In this document: positions 22,445-34,292 of the stretch, piece after piece | How the letters are laid out: every line of letters begins with the position of its first letter | Position numbering within the stretch: position 1 is the first letter of the stretch | Assembly: GCA_023525975.1 (NCBI GenBank) | Contig: CM042020.1 | Location: 111,213,207-111,277,206, forward strand | Source of the DNA: Smallanthus sonchifolius | Taxonomy: Eukaryota; Streptophyta; Magnoliopsida; Asterales; Asteraceae | DNA length: 64,000 nucleotides | Direction: 5' to 3' | Notes under the pieces: model-generated | What the model was told of the DNA's origin: nothing | Database searches by the model: none | What the model saw: only the letters and a program-made list of their open reading frames with translations | Made by a program: the position numbers and the translations under genes

Positions 22445-24397
22445 GAGTTAATAGCATAAAGAATTAATTACACGGATGGCCCTGTGATTTATCTTGATTT
22501 CACTTTTGGCTCCTAGGAATGAGAAACTACAAGTTTGACCCAATAGTTTACACATTTGTAACACGTTTGGCCCCTGAGTTGGATGGATGTTAAGTTTCTC
22601 TGTTAAGTATACGTAAAATAACCAAAATACCCTTAAATATTAAAAATAATTAAAAACCTGAATTTCTTATAAGGACCTACCCTAGTCTAACCACCAGTCC
22701 ACCACTACCACCTCAAAAGTTAAACCACCAGCCACAACCACCTGAACTCCCTTTCATTAGCCAAAATTAAAATTAAAGTGATAAAATGCAATTAAAGAAG
22801 ATGATGAGGCGTACATCAACCACACATTCATCGCCAACCTTCGAATTATTTCTGAATACACAAACAAAACGAAATCCGACAGCGGTGGTGCTTGAATGTC
22901 GGGATCCGCAGACTAGTGGCTGAAATGAGACCAGTGAAATTCTTTCTCGATTTAGAGCTTACGATTTAAGGCTGAAACACAATCTTTGATTTCATCATCG
23001 CTGCTCCATTCTCTTTCTTGATCCCAAACCTCCAATCATCCTTTAAGGTGCTTTGTTTTTCTTCTTCCCTTGACCCAATTTGTCAACAACCTAATCTGCT
23101 CAGAATCTTGTCAACAAGTTGTTCATCTCCGATTTGTTCATCTCCATCATCAAAATTAAGAAATTAGGTTAACTAGCATCAGGAACTCCACCAATTGTCG
23201 GTTGTGAGGCTGTTGGGGCTGTATAATCCAAAAATATACACACAATTTTGAGGCTGGAATTGGGGCGCATGGTGAGGCTGTTGTCGGAGGAGATGCGGCG
23301 GAGGGTTAAGCCCAGATCGGTGGCGGTAGACACACGCCTCTGGTTACAGCCATGGATTGGCGGCGGCGAGTTTAAGCCCAAAAGACTCAGTGTGGCAACA
23401 TGGTTTTGGAGGTGGTTATAGATGGCGACAACCGGCTTTCCGGTGACCCAAAAACAGGCGGTCCAGCGGTGGCCTAAGGATGGTTCCAGCTAAGTGGTGG
23501 TTCCGGCAAGATCGATTTGTCGGACTGTCGTCCAGAAGATGTCGGCCATAGATGACGGTGGCGGTGGCCTGTTGTCCAGATATGGTGGTGGGAGAGGAAC
23601 CATAAGAGGGAGAGAAGATGTGTGGGGTGGGGGTGGGGGTGGGGTAGGTATTTAAATTCTTTTTTAATTTTTAATATATAAAAGGTATATAGGTCATTTT
23701 AAAACAATTAACACTAAAAGATAACCTCCATCCAACTCAGGAGTTAAACGTGTTACAAATGTGCAAACTATTCGGCTAAACTTGTAGTTTCTCATTCTTA
23801 GGAGCCAAAAGTGAAATCAGGGTAAACCACAGGGGTCATCCGTGTAATTAATTCTAGCATAAATGTTCCTTGAGGTTTGTTTCATTTGCAAGTTTGGCCC
23901 CCAAGTTTTAAAAACTGCAAACATAGCCCAAAGTTTTGTACATGGTTGCAAATTTAGTCATTGTCATTGGGAGCAGTTAGTTTTTAACGTTAATTAACCC
24001 CATGTGCCATCCACGTGAGGGCATACTTGTCTTTAATGTCCATAAGTATTTTTATTGAATTTTTCCTAGTATTTTACTGAATTTTTTACAACATTTTACT
24101 GCATTTTTTAACATTTTTTACTGTATTTTTTTATAGATTTTTTACTATATATTTAAAAAAAATTCATTTTTACTGCATTTTTTGTTTTGCATTTTACTCT
24201 AGTATTATTAAATATAATTATGAAAAAATAGACATATATGCGTGGATGGTACATAGGGTAACTTAACGTTAAAAACTAAATGCTCTTAAAGGCAGGAGCT
24301 AATTTTGCAACCCGTGTACTTAATTTTAAAGTTTTTAAAACTTAGAGACTAAACTTACAAAATGAATAAACACGAGGGCCATTTATATAATTAACTC
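22445..24397. mobile_element. Outer MULE-type foldback element, 9-bp TSD, carries a nested MULE
   Basis: Flanked by AAATATTAA on both sides (22436-22444, 24398-24406). The ends GAGTTAATAGCATAAATG (interrupted) and the inverse of CATTTATATAATTAACTC are inverted repeats. The arms hold CAAGTTTGGCCCCCAAGTTT and CCATGTGCCATCCACGTGAGG against their inverse near 24250-24350. The left TIR is split after 16 bases by the element at 22461-23854. Native length is about 560 bp, similar to the element at 8663. Confidence 0.85.
22461..23854. mobile_element. Inner MULE-type element with a GC-rich filler, 9-bp TSD
   Basis: Flanked by TAGCATAAA on both sides (22452-22460, 23855-23863). The TIRs start GAATTAATTACACGGATG. 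The arms pair over about 150 bases, e.g. GAGAAACTACAAGTTT with AAACTTGTAGTTTCTC. The centre (22680-23640) is GC-richer, with CCACCACTACCACC / GGTGGTGG words and a 70-codon minus-strand frame (23381-23169). It may be captured host sequence, but I recognise no protein. Confidence 0.85.
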
Positions 24398-24612
24398 AAA
24401 TATTAATATCTGATTCAATTTAGACATTTTTAAATCGTTACAAAGCTATTATTAAAAAAGAGAACACAAACTTGTAAATTATTAGTTATACATTATAATT
24501 ATATATAACTATTTATGTCCTAATTCATTTTTTTTAAATTTAGCTCTTTTTGACTTATTTGAGGCGTTGCTAAAAGTAAAAGTAATAAGTTTTATGCACT
24601 ATTTTAACACAA

Positions 24613-25302
24613 CTAGGTTAGTTTTCGTGTATTACACGGTTAATAAAAAGAAACATATATTATTCATAAGTGTCTAAATAAGAATTACTTTACATAGTGA
24701 AAAAAATAAAATTACAATTACATTCACAAAACCAAATTACATAAGGTAAATTTTTTAGATTCTAGAAAGTTGATTTTGATTAATTGTTATTTGCTTAACA
24801 AAGATAAGTTGTTATTTTTTTAAAAAAAATTGTCAATTTAATTATCTAATTATAGTAAATTTGCGAGAGTTAATTTATTGATTTTGTTATAATTTAAATA
24901 ATACAAAGTTTAAAATTTTCAAATCAAACGGTTTTTAAGTTCTAGTCAAATGATATTAAATAATTTTAGCAATTATATTTTTTAAGCATTTATTATTTGT
25001 GAGATGTTTAAAATCTTAAATTATAATTAAACTTTAGGTGGCAAAACCATTTTACAAAAAGCTTTATTTATTTGGGAGTATAGATTAATATTTTTCTTTA
25101 ATTAGTTATATTTTGAATTCTTATTATATATTCTTATTTAATATAATTATTATTCTTCTTTAATAATATATTTATAATATCATTATTATTTAATAAGATA
25201 TAGGTGCATTTATTATGAGAGAGAGGCGGGAAAACTAATGTGACGAGGCATGAGAGAGTGACATGTGGCAATCCAAAACCTTTATTTATTAGTATGTATA
25301 GA
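24613..25302 (-). mobile_element. Helitron (non-autonomous)
   Basis: On the minus strand it begins TCTATACATACTAATAAATA (25302) after A and ends CTAG (24616-24613) before T. Close to the end is AACCGTGTAATACACG, the family hairpin. A GGCGGGAAAACT / CTCTCTCTC stretch near 25220-25240 matches the Helitrons at 10058 and 10434. It is 690 bp, non-coding. Confidence 0.75.
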
Positions 25303-26215
25303 TAATTAAAGGCTTAATATACATCCATGGATTTTTCTTCTTTGGCCGTGTTTCGCTGAAAAGGGTTATTGCAACACGATGGATCAATCTGTCAGGAAAG
25401 AGCCAAATATATAAATCTTCTCGTGGCTATTTTAGTCATTTTCTAAATAAAAACAAACACAAGATCATGCTCACGTTTTTTTTACTTATATTTTATGTGG
25501 AAAAAAAGTCTATCAACTCTCAGAATAAAAATTTATATGTCAAAATCCAATTTGACTTTTAACTATTAAAAATTATTAATTCCACCAAATTGCATAAAAG
25601 CTTATATTTTTTTTTAAATAAAAAAGAAAAAGATTGATATCAGGTAAGAAAATACAAAAGGAGGTTCCTTTTTTTGAAAAACATATATTGAATTTTTACC
25701 TAATACGAAAGGAAGTTCCACTAACTATTATTGTAACTCTTTGATATTTTATATTAGTTTTATACTAACTATATATTTAATAGATTTCAGTTCACAAACT
25801 TATATTTAAATTCCAAAATTTTAAGATTTTTTAATATAAAAATCAAATTCGGAATTAGAGAAAAAAAGCCGTCACCGTTTCCGCATCCACAAACCGTCAT
25901 CTTTACTTCATCTACTACGTCAGCTTCAACGCATTGCTTCACATATGCCATTGATAAAGATATTTTATTATTATTAAAGTGAATTTAAAATTTAGATTTT
26001 TCAGTAATATCCGACTTCTCGTATCAACCAATACTCTCCGGTTTACTCACAATAGCTTAGCGTATTATGTACATTATTTTGGTCACCAACTTTAGTTAGT
26101 GGTTGTGACGGTTGCTAGAAAACTTTTAGGTGTTGTAAACTTCGTCGACAATTTAGGCATTGTGATCAATATGGTTTTCTGTTCTTGTAAACAAACATAT
26201 ATCCTTTGACAAAAC
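25303..26215. other. Intergenic AT-rich DNA
   Basis: No coding region or repeat border recognised; several long A and T runs. It separates the Helitron from the hAT transposase remnant. Confidence 0.4.
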
Positions 26216-26219
26216 GAGA

Positions 26220-26935
26220 AAGAGAAAGTGGAAAAAGAAATTGGTAGTGGTTTACTTTAACCGGAAGTGGGTTAATCAAGAGTTTTCTTTTATACGACCT
26301 GGAGATACAAGATGGATTCTCATTACAAAACACTTACACTTTTGGTTGATATGTTTTCATCCATCACTAGAGTGCTTGAATATATTAAAGAGGAATGCAA
26401 TAACCATACTACCCAAAATCAAGCATTTAGTATGTTGAATTTTTTTAGCTCATTTGAATTTGTGTTTTATTTGCATTTGATGTTAGAGGTTTTAGGGTCC
26501 ACGGAAACATTATCACGATCTCTTCAAAAAAAAGATCAAGACGTTTTGGAAGTTGTTTTATAGGTGGAAATAACTAAAGGAAAGTTGCAAAAGTTTAGAG
26601 AAAGTGGATTTGATCCACTTTTAGAAGAAAAAAAAACCATTCATTTTCTGGAAAACATGATATTCAAATCTTGAACATGACCGAAAACTATTCTAATGAG
26701 AGAGGTCTTATAGCTAGAAGACAAATGTACGATATCACTAATCAAATTATTATAAGTTTAACTGTTTTAGCACTGTCCTTGATATGGAAATTCAAGAGTT
26801 TAGTGATCGTTTTAATGAAATTATTACGTGGATGTTGTTGCTTCAAAGCATTTCTTTCGGGTGGAAGATGATTTTTGTCTAGGATCCAATGAAGAGATTT
26901 GCGGAGAGTACAAGAGATTTGAAGATGTGTGAAAA
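26220..26935 (+). pseudogene. hAT-superfamily transposase remnant (TTF-type/hAT dimerisation protein)
   Basis: Two plus-strand frames (26241-26438 and 26312-26563) read through a conserved block. PGDTRW is followed, after a frame change near 26310, by SHYKTLTLLVDMFSSITRVL, NFFSSFEFVFYLHLMLEVLG and LQKKDQDVLEVV. These match the middle of the plant domesticated-looking hAT proteins (zinc finger MYM type 1-like) just ahead of the dimerisation domain. Downstream NERGLIARRQMYD and FKAFLSGGR-like words are in other frames with stops. At least three breaks, no zinc finger and no C-terminus: a dead transposon piece. Confidence 0.7.
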
Positions 26936-27490
26936 ATGAGTGAATTGATGTTAATTTTATAAGGTTAAAATAAAATACACTTTTTTATGTAAAAATCACA
27001 AAAAGAGCCGTTGGCCTCGGGTTGTGCTCGGGAAAAATAGTCGTTGAACTACCCTTTTTTTGGTACCTACGGTACCTAGCCATGCGGTTAATGTGCCTCG
27101 TCCAACCTTAGAACCATTGAATGTTTGTTTTACGGTGATGATTTGTATCTCATAAAATTATTAAGTGGATTTTGTTGCTTCACTTTCAGGTGGAAGATGA
27201 TTTTTTAGGATCCAATAAAAAGATTTGTGTAGAGTAGAAGAGATTTAAAGATGTGTGAAAAATTAATGAATTTATGTTAATTTTATAGTGTTAACATAAA
27301 AATATTTTTGTTTATGTAACGATAAAAAAGTGTCCTGGGCTTGGGTTGTGCTCGGGGAAAATAGCCCATGAACTATCCTTTTTCTCGGTACCTTTGTTGT
27401 TGCGGCGGTGTTCCCGCATGTATCAATCGGTACCTAGCCATGCGGGTAATGTGTCGGTCCACCCTTAGAACCATTAAATGTTTATTTTAC
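26818..27490 (+). repeat. Diverged direct duplication of a ~320-bp segment
   Basis: Copy 1 (26818-27135) and copy 2 (27155-27490) share GGTGGAAGATGATTTTT, AGAGATTT(G/A)AAGATGTGTGAAAAA, GGTTGTGCTCGGG, GGTACCTAGCCATGCGG and CTTAGAACCATT(G/A)AATGTTT in the same order. Copy 1 overlaps the tail of the hAT remnant, so part of the dead transposon was duplicated with it. Confidence 0.7.
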
Positions 27491-27563
27491 ATTTAAGATT
27501 ATTTAATAAAATACAGGATAACTAATAATTATATTTCCTATTTCAAAAAATTAATAATTAAAA

Positions 27564-29040
27564 GAGTAAATTACACAAATTGTCCTTTAATTATACTAGA
27601 AATTACACTATGTGTCTTTTGACTTCAATAAGTACACCACATATCATTTTTTTACATACTTTTATACAACCTATGCCCTTTACACTAACTGGTGTTATCT
27701 TTTTCTGTTAAATATACACATGTGCATTGCAAATGAGGGTAAAATAGTCATTTTACCAAAAAAATGACAATTTATGTAATTAATTACTAAAACATAAAAC
27801 TCATTCTCTCTCATCTCAACCCTTATCTCATCTGAACCACCATCTCCACTCAAATCAATTGCTGATAATCGTCACATTTAATCTGCTTCTTTGATTAGGT
27901 TTGTTCTTGAATCAAGATACACCAACTCAGATTCAATTTGGGCTTTTGTTCACATATGAGGTTGGAACGAGGTGGAGGGGACGATCAAAAAGAGAGAGGA
28001 AGATTGGGTGCTCACATGGTAAAAAAAACCCATCACTGAACGATGGCGGGGGTGCTGGTGGGTGGATGCCGGAGAGGTGGCTGAAGAATGGGGATTACAC
28101 TCTCATCATCCAACATGTGGCGTGGGGTAAGGCGATTCCCCTCCAGCTACAGCTTCCTTCGAATGCTCGCCCTCATCTCCCCGACGAAGAGAATCGACCA
28201 TCTCCTCTAGAGAACTCCAACAGGTGGCGTGGGGTAAGGCGATTCCCCTGCAGCTACAATATATTTACGCTCTTCAATTGAATCCAAAACCCTAAATTAA
28301 CGATGGTTGAAAAACTCTTTAAACCGTAATTTCCAATCCAGATCATTAGGTCAAAATTAAACCACCAAAAACACCAATTCCACAAACCGATTAAAAAATT
28401 TAATCCTCAAACCTTGAAGATTCCCCTTGATTTCTCGGATTTGATGAGAGAAATTAGGTTTCGATGGTGGCTCGTCTTTCTACTGTTGAAATACACGAAT
28501 TACAAGACGACGACGATGATTGATCGATGAATTTTGTCCCCAAAATTGAACGATTGATTGATGAATGGTAGGGAAACAAAAATAGGAGTTGAAAACGAAG
28601 CTTTAAGAAAAGAAAAAGATGATTTTTTTTCAAAAAACGTAGCCGCCGTCTGGACCTGCAACTGTCACCAAGACCACCGCCTTGGGTCTCACTGTCGGAA
28701 GGACCACCGTCGACACCGTTTTCCTTGTGTTGCCGTCGTGAGTCGCCGGGGGTGAAGCCGGCTGAGGGTGGTGGTAGGCCTCCCCTCTCAAATTTCTGCT
28801 CTTTTGTGACTTTATAATTTGGTATTTTGTGTTTTTGAAAAAAAAAAGGAAATGACTATTTTACCCATCATGTGAGAGGCATATGATGGGATTTAACGGT
28901 GGAAATGAATGAGGGTTGGTGTAAAGGACATAGGGTGTATGAAAGTATGTAAGAAAAGGACATGTGGTGTACTTATTGAAGTTAAAGGAGACAGAGTATA
29001 ATTTATAGTATAAATAAATGACAATCTGTGTAATTTACTC
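27564..29040. mobile_element. MULE-type element with GC-rich filler, 9-bp TSD
   Basis: Flanked by TAATTAAAA on both sides (27555-27563, 29041-29049). The ends GAGTAAATTACACAAATTGT and the inverse of ACAATCTGTGTAATTTACTC are inverted repeats. The arms also share CTTCAATAAGTACACCACAT in inverse orientation at about 28955-28980. The interior (27900-28760) is GC-richer and includes GTGGCGTGGGGTAAGGCG twice (28118 and 28225 regions). Open frames 27901-28281 and 28558-28755 lie in it, but neither resembles a known protein. Confidence 0.85.
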
Positions 29041-29049
29041 TAATTAAAA

Positions 29050-30329
29050 TGTAAAGAAGAACAATTATCTTGTTATATTATTGACATGAGAAAATAGAAG
29101 TGACAAAATAGTTGAGCAAAAGTCTTCAATATGTGATTTTTATTTTATTAAACCAATTTGAGATTCTTCCAGAAAATCACATGTGACTTTGATTTCTGAA
29201 ATTCATTTGTTATTAAATGTTGTTTAAATAAAATTTGTCTTCCTCTTTTCCTTGCATTTAGATACATAGAATATCAGTTTTATATACAAAATCAGAATAT
29301 AATCTTTTGTTAAGTGGCACAAGAATAGAAAATTTAGTGCATTTGGACTTTTATATACAAATTGCAATTTATATAGTAATATAAATTATACTAAAAAGTT
29401 GATTTTAAACCATAGTTCTTGGATAATTTTGGTAAATTGCCTAAAAGGATAAAATGCACCAACATGATTTGCATTTACTGTTTAATCATTATTGGACGAT
29501 GATTGGCCATTGTTTTACTTTCTTTTTTATTTATGAGTATTTATACTCATAAATGATTAATATTTAACCCATGTTTAAACTCTATTATATTTTTTAATCA
29601 TAGCAGCAACGTTTCATAATAGCATCCACAACGACATTGTTTTTGACATCTGTGGTCGACATGACATCTTATTACGGTCAGTGTGGAGGAGAAAGGAAGG
29701 AAGCAATCTGTGTGGACAAACACCCACAGATGGAGACTATGAGAGGGGGGTGCGGGGAGGGGTAAGAAGCTTGTCGGTGTCTTGGAGAGGGGAAGAAATC
29801 CGTATGGTCATGACAGAGAGCGATCGATTGGCTATGCTTTAAGCCTAGAAGACATGCTAAACTTATCATTTGTAGAATTTTTTTATCCCTTGACTCTTGA
29901 AATTGATTTTGGTAGTTTTGTCATCTAACTTTTTTTTTATATAAAAAAATATTGTAAACCATAATCTTGAATAATAAAATATTAACCCTTAGCCGAGAGA
30001 TTTGAAGTGGCATGAAATTGAGGCACAAGTTGGTTGAGCAAATGTGGACTCATTCTCTCACTTGTAATATTATCATTGAATAATAACATTATTTTATATC
30101 TATTTTATTGTTTTTTCAGTTTAAGGAGTGTCTTTAAATAGGTTTGAAGTTGAAGCCCACCTCAGATGTCCCTGTTTCTTTGACTTCACCAGCAACAAAT
30201 TCTTTTTTAATCTTGGAACCTGCAAATAGACCCCTTCTCAATCACCATATAAATTGCTTTGTCTCTATCTAACTCCACATCTTCATCATATTCTCTCTTC
30301 AACTGCTTTTATGCCCTGTTTCATAGATC
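29050..30329 (+). promoter_or_regulatory. Upstream region of the SD2-5-type kinase gene
   Basis: AT-rich DNA with no other gene. TATAAAT at 30248-30254 lies about 75 bases before the ATG at 30330 and is a credible TATA box. A perfect 12-bp hairpin, ATTTATGAGTAT-TT-ATACTCATAAAT, sits at 29529-29554. 29640-29860 is GC-richer (GGAGGAGAAAGGAAGGAAG, GGTGCGGGGAGGGG) and unassigned. Confidence 0.45.
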
Positions 30330-32925
30330 ATGGGGTTGTTTTGTTTCATGGTATTTTCATGGCTCTTTGTGTTCTTACCTCAAACATGCCTACCAAGTGT
30401 TCTACAAAAAGCCCAAGTGAGCCCTGGATTCCAAGCCTCTCAAATGCAATTCATCGACAACAACGGTCTGTTCCTCGTATCAAACTCATCCGATTTCGGC
30501 TTCGGTTTCAATCCCAACACTGATGTAACTTCATTCACTTTAGTCATCATTCATACAACCAGTTCAAGAATCATCTGGTCAGCAAATAGAGACTTCCCAG
30601 TTGGCAATTCTGATAACTTTATGTTTGATAATGATGGAAATGCTAATTTACAAAGCAATGGGAGGGTAGTTTGGTCAACTAACACAGCTACAAAAGGGGT
30701 TTCTGCCATGGAGTTGCTTGATTCAGGGAACTTGGTTTTGGTTAAGGATGATGGTGGTGTTGTTTGGCAAAGTTTTAGTTATCCTACAAACACCCTTATG
30801 CAAAATCAAGAATTCTTGAAAGGGATGAAGCTTGTGAGTGATCTTGATAACAATTTGAGTTTTTCTTTACAAATCAAGACTGGTGATGCAGTTTTGTCAG
30901 CTGAATTTGACAACCCACAACCTTATTGGTCTATGGGGAAAGATATGAGGAGAATTATAAACAAAAGTGGAGGAGAAGCCAGTTCTGCAAGAATTGAAGC
31001 TAATTCATGGAGGTTTTATGATGAAAACAAAGTCTTTCTATGGCAGTTTGTGTTTGCAGATGATGCTGATGCAAATGCTACTTGGATTGCAGTTTTGGAA
31101 AACGACGGGTACATCAAATTTTATAATCTGCAGGCTCAAATCACTGGTACCAGTCAGATACCAGATGATTCTTGCAGCAGGCCGCGAGCTTGCTCGCAGT
31201 ATTACGTTTGTCATGATGGGAACACGTGTCAGTGCCCTGTGGGCCTGGCGAAAGTTAACTGCAAACCGCAAGTCGAATCTTCATGTAACAAGTCAAAGGA
31301 TTCATTGAGGGATTCGAGTCTAGTTAATGCAGGGGAGAATTTGACCTATTTTGCACTTGGGTTTGTGTCGCCGTCTTATAAAACCGATTTAGATGGCTGC
31401 AAATCATCGTGTTTGAACAACTGTACTTGCTCGGCTATGTTCTTCGATAACAATACTGGAAACTGTTACCTGTTTGACCAGATTGGGAGCTTTGAAGACA
31501 CTAAAAGTGATGCGAATATTGAATCATACATTAAGGTTTCAGGTTTGTTAGCTAAGTTTATTGTCTATTATAGCTATTATCATTTATCTTTAAATGTGTT
31601 CGTTGGTAATTATTCTATCTCTAATCTTTCTATATTAAAACATATGGTTTTCAGTTATGAAATACAACATAAAATACTATTCACCAATACAGTTTTCAAT
31701 TCTTTTGAATTCTTTCACAGGTACACATTCTGACACTTCTCAAGGGCCCGAAAACAAGAACCAGTCGACACGAGTGGTTATCATCGTGGTCGTAATAGTA
31801 CTTGTTGCAACATTCGTCATTCTCGGACTAGTAACCATGGGAATCCGCTACCACAACAAGAAGAAAACCGAATTAATCGAAGTCCCTGACGAAATCTCCG
31901 AAGAGGATACATTCCTGGAGAACATTTCCGGAATGCCTGTCCGATTCACCTACAAATCCCTTCAAGAAGCAACAAACAACTTCACCACAAAGCTAGGCCA
32001 AGGCGGGTTCGGCTCAGTCTACCAAGGAGTCCAAAAAGACGGAACCCAGCTCGCGGTCAAACGGCTCGAGGGAATCGGTCAAGGCAAGAAACAATTCCGA
32101 GCAGAAGTGAGCATCATAGGCAGCATCCACCACCATCATTTGGTTAAACTCAAGGGGTTTTGTGCAGAAGGAAACCACCGTCTCCTCGTTTATGAGTACA
32201 TGGCCAACGGGTCGTTAGACCGTTGGATATTTGGGGGATGTTTGTTGGATTGGGACACGCGATACAATATCGCGATTGGAACTGCTAAAGGTCTCGCCTA
32301 TCTTCATGAAGACTGCGACGTGAAGATTGTCCATTGTGATATAAAACCTGAAAACGTCTTGTTAGACGACGATTTCACCGCGAAAGTGTCTGATTTCGGG
32401 TTAGCTAAGCTGATGACACGAGAACAGAGCCACGTGTTCACGACGTTACGAGGGACTCGCGGCTACCTTGCGCCCGAATGGATAACAAACTACGCGATTT
32501 CGGAAAAGAGTGACGTGTACAGCTACGGGATGGTGTTGCTGGAGATCATTAGTGGCCGGAAAAACTATGGATCGTCGGAGGAATCGCATTTTCCAGCGTA
32601 TGCTTTTAGGATGATGGAGGAAGGGAGAGTTGGAACGCTTTTGGATGGGAAGATGAAGGTGGAGGAGAATGATGAACGGGCGATGGTGGTGACACGTGTC
32701 GCGTTGTGGTGCATTCAGGATGATGTGAATTTAAGGCCTTCGATGGCAAAAGTGGTGCAGATGCTTGAACGACTGTGTCCAGTGCCTCCGCCGCCGGTGG
32801 GTGGTCAAACCGGGTTTTATTCGAGTTTGTACAAGTCATTTAGCGAATTCGGGACTTCATCGGGGCCGTCGGATGGTAATAGTGATGCTTATTTATCGGA
32901 TATGAGACTTTCGGGGCCTAGATAA
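30330..32925 (+). CDS. SD2-5-like: G-type lectin S-receptor-like Ser/Thr kinase, SD2-5 type
   Basis: Two exons, 30330-31542 and 31721-32925 (intron GT-AG, phase 1), give 805 residues; Arabidopsis SD2-5 is about 820. Order: signal peptide (1 to about 28), bulb-type lectin domain (about 30-160, with IIWSANRDFPV and LLDSGNLVLV), a Cys-rich EGF-like stretch (CSQYYVCHDGNTCQCPVG), a PAN-like stretch (SCLNNCTCSAMFF), a membrane helix (about 423-446) and a kinase domain. The kinase has LGQGGFGSVY, Lys518, HCDIKPEN with Asp611, DFG at 629-631 and APEWI. Cys before the catalytic Asp makes it a non-RD kinase, a type common in immune receptors. It acts at the plasma membrane; ligand unknown. An earlier ATG at 30311 leads a different frame and is rejected. 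All key residues are present. Confidence 0.94.
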
Positions 32926-33180
32926 ACATATGTATATTATGATTATATAGTCGTAAATTTTGTAAATTTTATAAATTTTAATATGATTTTGTAAATTTTG
33001 TTGTAAATCTTGATTTTTGTTTTGTATGTGAGATAAAGCAATCGTCTAATTTGCAAAGTGATCTTGACATTACTAAAAAAATTGTACCATCATAACAACA
33101 AATTTCCTATGATAAGAATGTTAATATGTACTTGGAATAATATTGTTAAATTAGAATCAAAATTTTCTTTGAAGTTACAA
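32926..33180 (+). other. 3' flank of the SD2-5-type gene
   Basis: The T-rich 3'UTR contains repeated TTTTGTAAATTTTGT words (about 32955-33010), with likely polyadenylation before 33060. Nothing else seen. Confidence 0.4.
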
Positions 33181-33189
33181 AACATGATT

Positions 33190-34080
33190 AAAGGCTGATT
33201 GGGTAACATAGAGAAGATTTGGTTTTGGATTGACCCTGGGTCGCAAATGAATCCCTTAAAAACATCTTCCCAAGCTTATTCTCATTGGAGGTGAGGAAAA
33301 AAAATGCAAGGTAATCGATTGGTATAATTTGCATAACCAAAACTTAACCTGGAAATGGAGATGGAGACTTTCCCCCCAATCAAGAGTGTAACTCATAGAA
33401 TGGCAACAGTGCATCAACTTAATCAATCAAGTGCGGGTCTTGGATGAGCTAAATAGTTGGATTTGGTTGGGAGATATATCGAAGCAGATTTCATTGAAAT
33501 CGGTAAAAAAAACCTAATCGCAAAAGAAGCATACTCAAGCAACCTTTTTTGTTATGGAATGGAGTAAATGGATCCCTATCAAATGTAACGTTTTTTTTTC
33601 TAGGGACAAAATTGGACCGAATTCCGACCGTAACAGCCTTGAATAAAAGAAACATACAAGTTAATTCTCAATCATGCCCCCTATGCGGCGATGAGGTAGA
33701 GACGGCGAAACATCTCTTCACGTCTTGCTATGTGGCGACGGTTGTATGACATCACATCAGTACTTGGTGTAACATTCCCCAAACTTACGCTTTTTCGGTT
33801 AAAGACTTATTAGTTTTACACGAGATTGTTAGAAAAAACGAAACTCATCATTCTAATCAATTGTTGGTGCATATGGAAAGTAAGAAATGAAGCCCACTTC
33901 TCAAACAAAATGGTCAAGACGGAAAAAAATCATTGAAGATATCAAGTCTCACGATTTAATGGAAGGATTGGATTTCTTTTAATCTCTTGTAATTCTGATA
34001 TAATCTATATACCGGTTTCGTTCCTGATCCAGGCTTTTGCTTGGGTCAAGTTGTTGATGATAAAATTACCCTTTCAAAAA
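33190..34080 (+). pseudogene. LINE remnant: RT-associated zinc-binding (zf-RVT) region
   Basis: Translation in shifting frames gives pieces typical of the C-terminal part of plant LINE polyproteins: IWFWIDPW, LTWKWRWRL, RIPTVTALNKRNIQ, CPLCGDEVETAKHLFTSC and a tail like SIYRFRS. The zinc-binding core CPLCG...HLFTSC is at about 33676-33729. Several stops and frame changes occur. Reverse transcriptase proper and endonuclease are missing, so this is a 5'-truncated dead copy lying between the kinase and peroxidase genes. Confidence 0.75.
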
Positions 34081-34292
34081 AAAACGGACGTTTATTGTTG
34101 ATTTCACATTTGAAGTGTAATTTAAGAAGGAAAAAAAAAGTTGATTGTAAATTAAAACTACAAAAACTATTTTGAATTGGACTAAAGTTGCAAGTTAAGC
34201 ATAACTACGTGGACAAAATTTGCAATATCCAGGTTTTATGTAACGTATAGAAGCAAAGGGATAAACCGCGTATTCTAATCCGTCCGTTAAAG

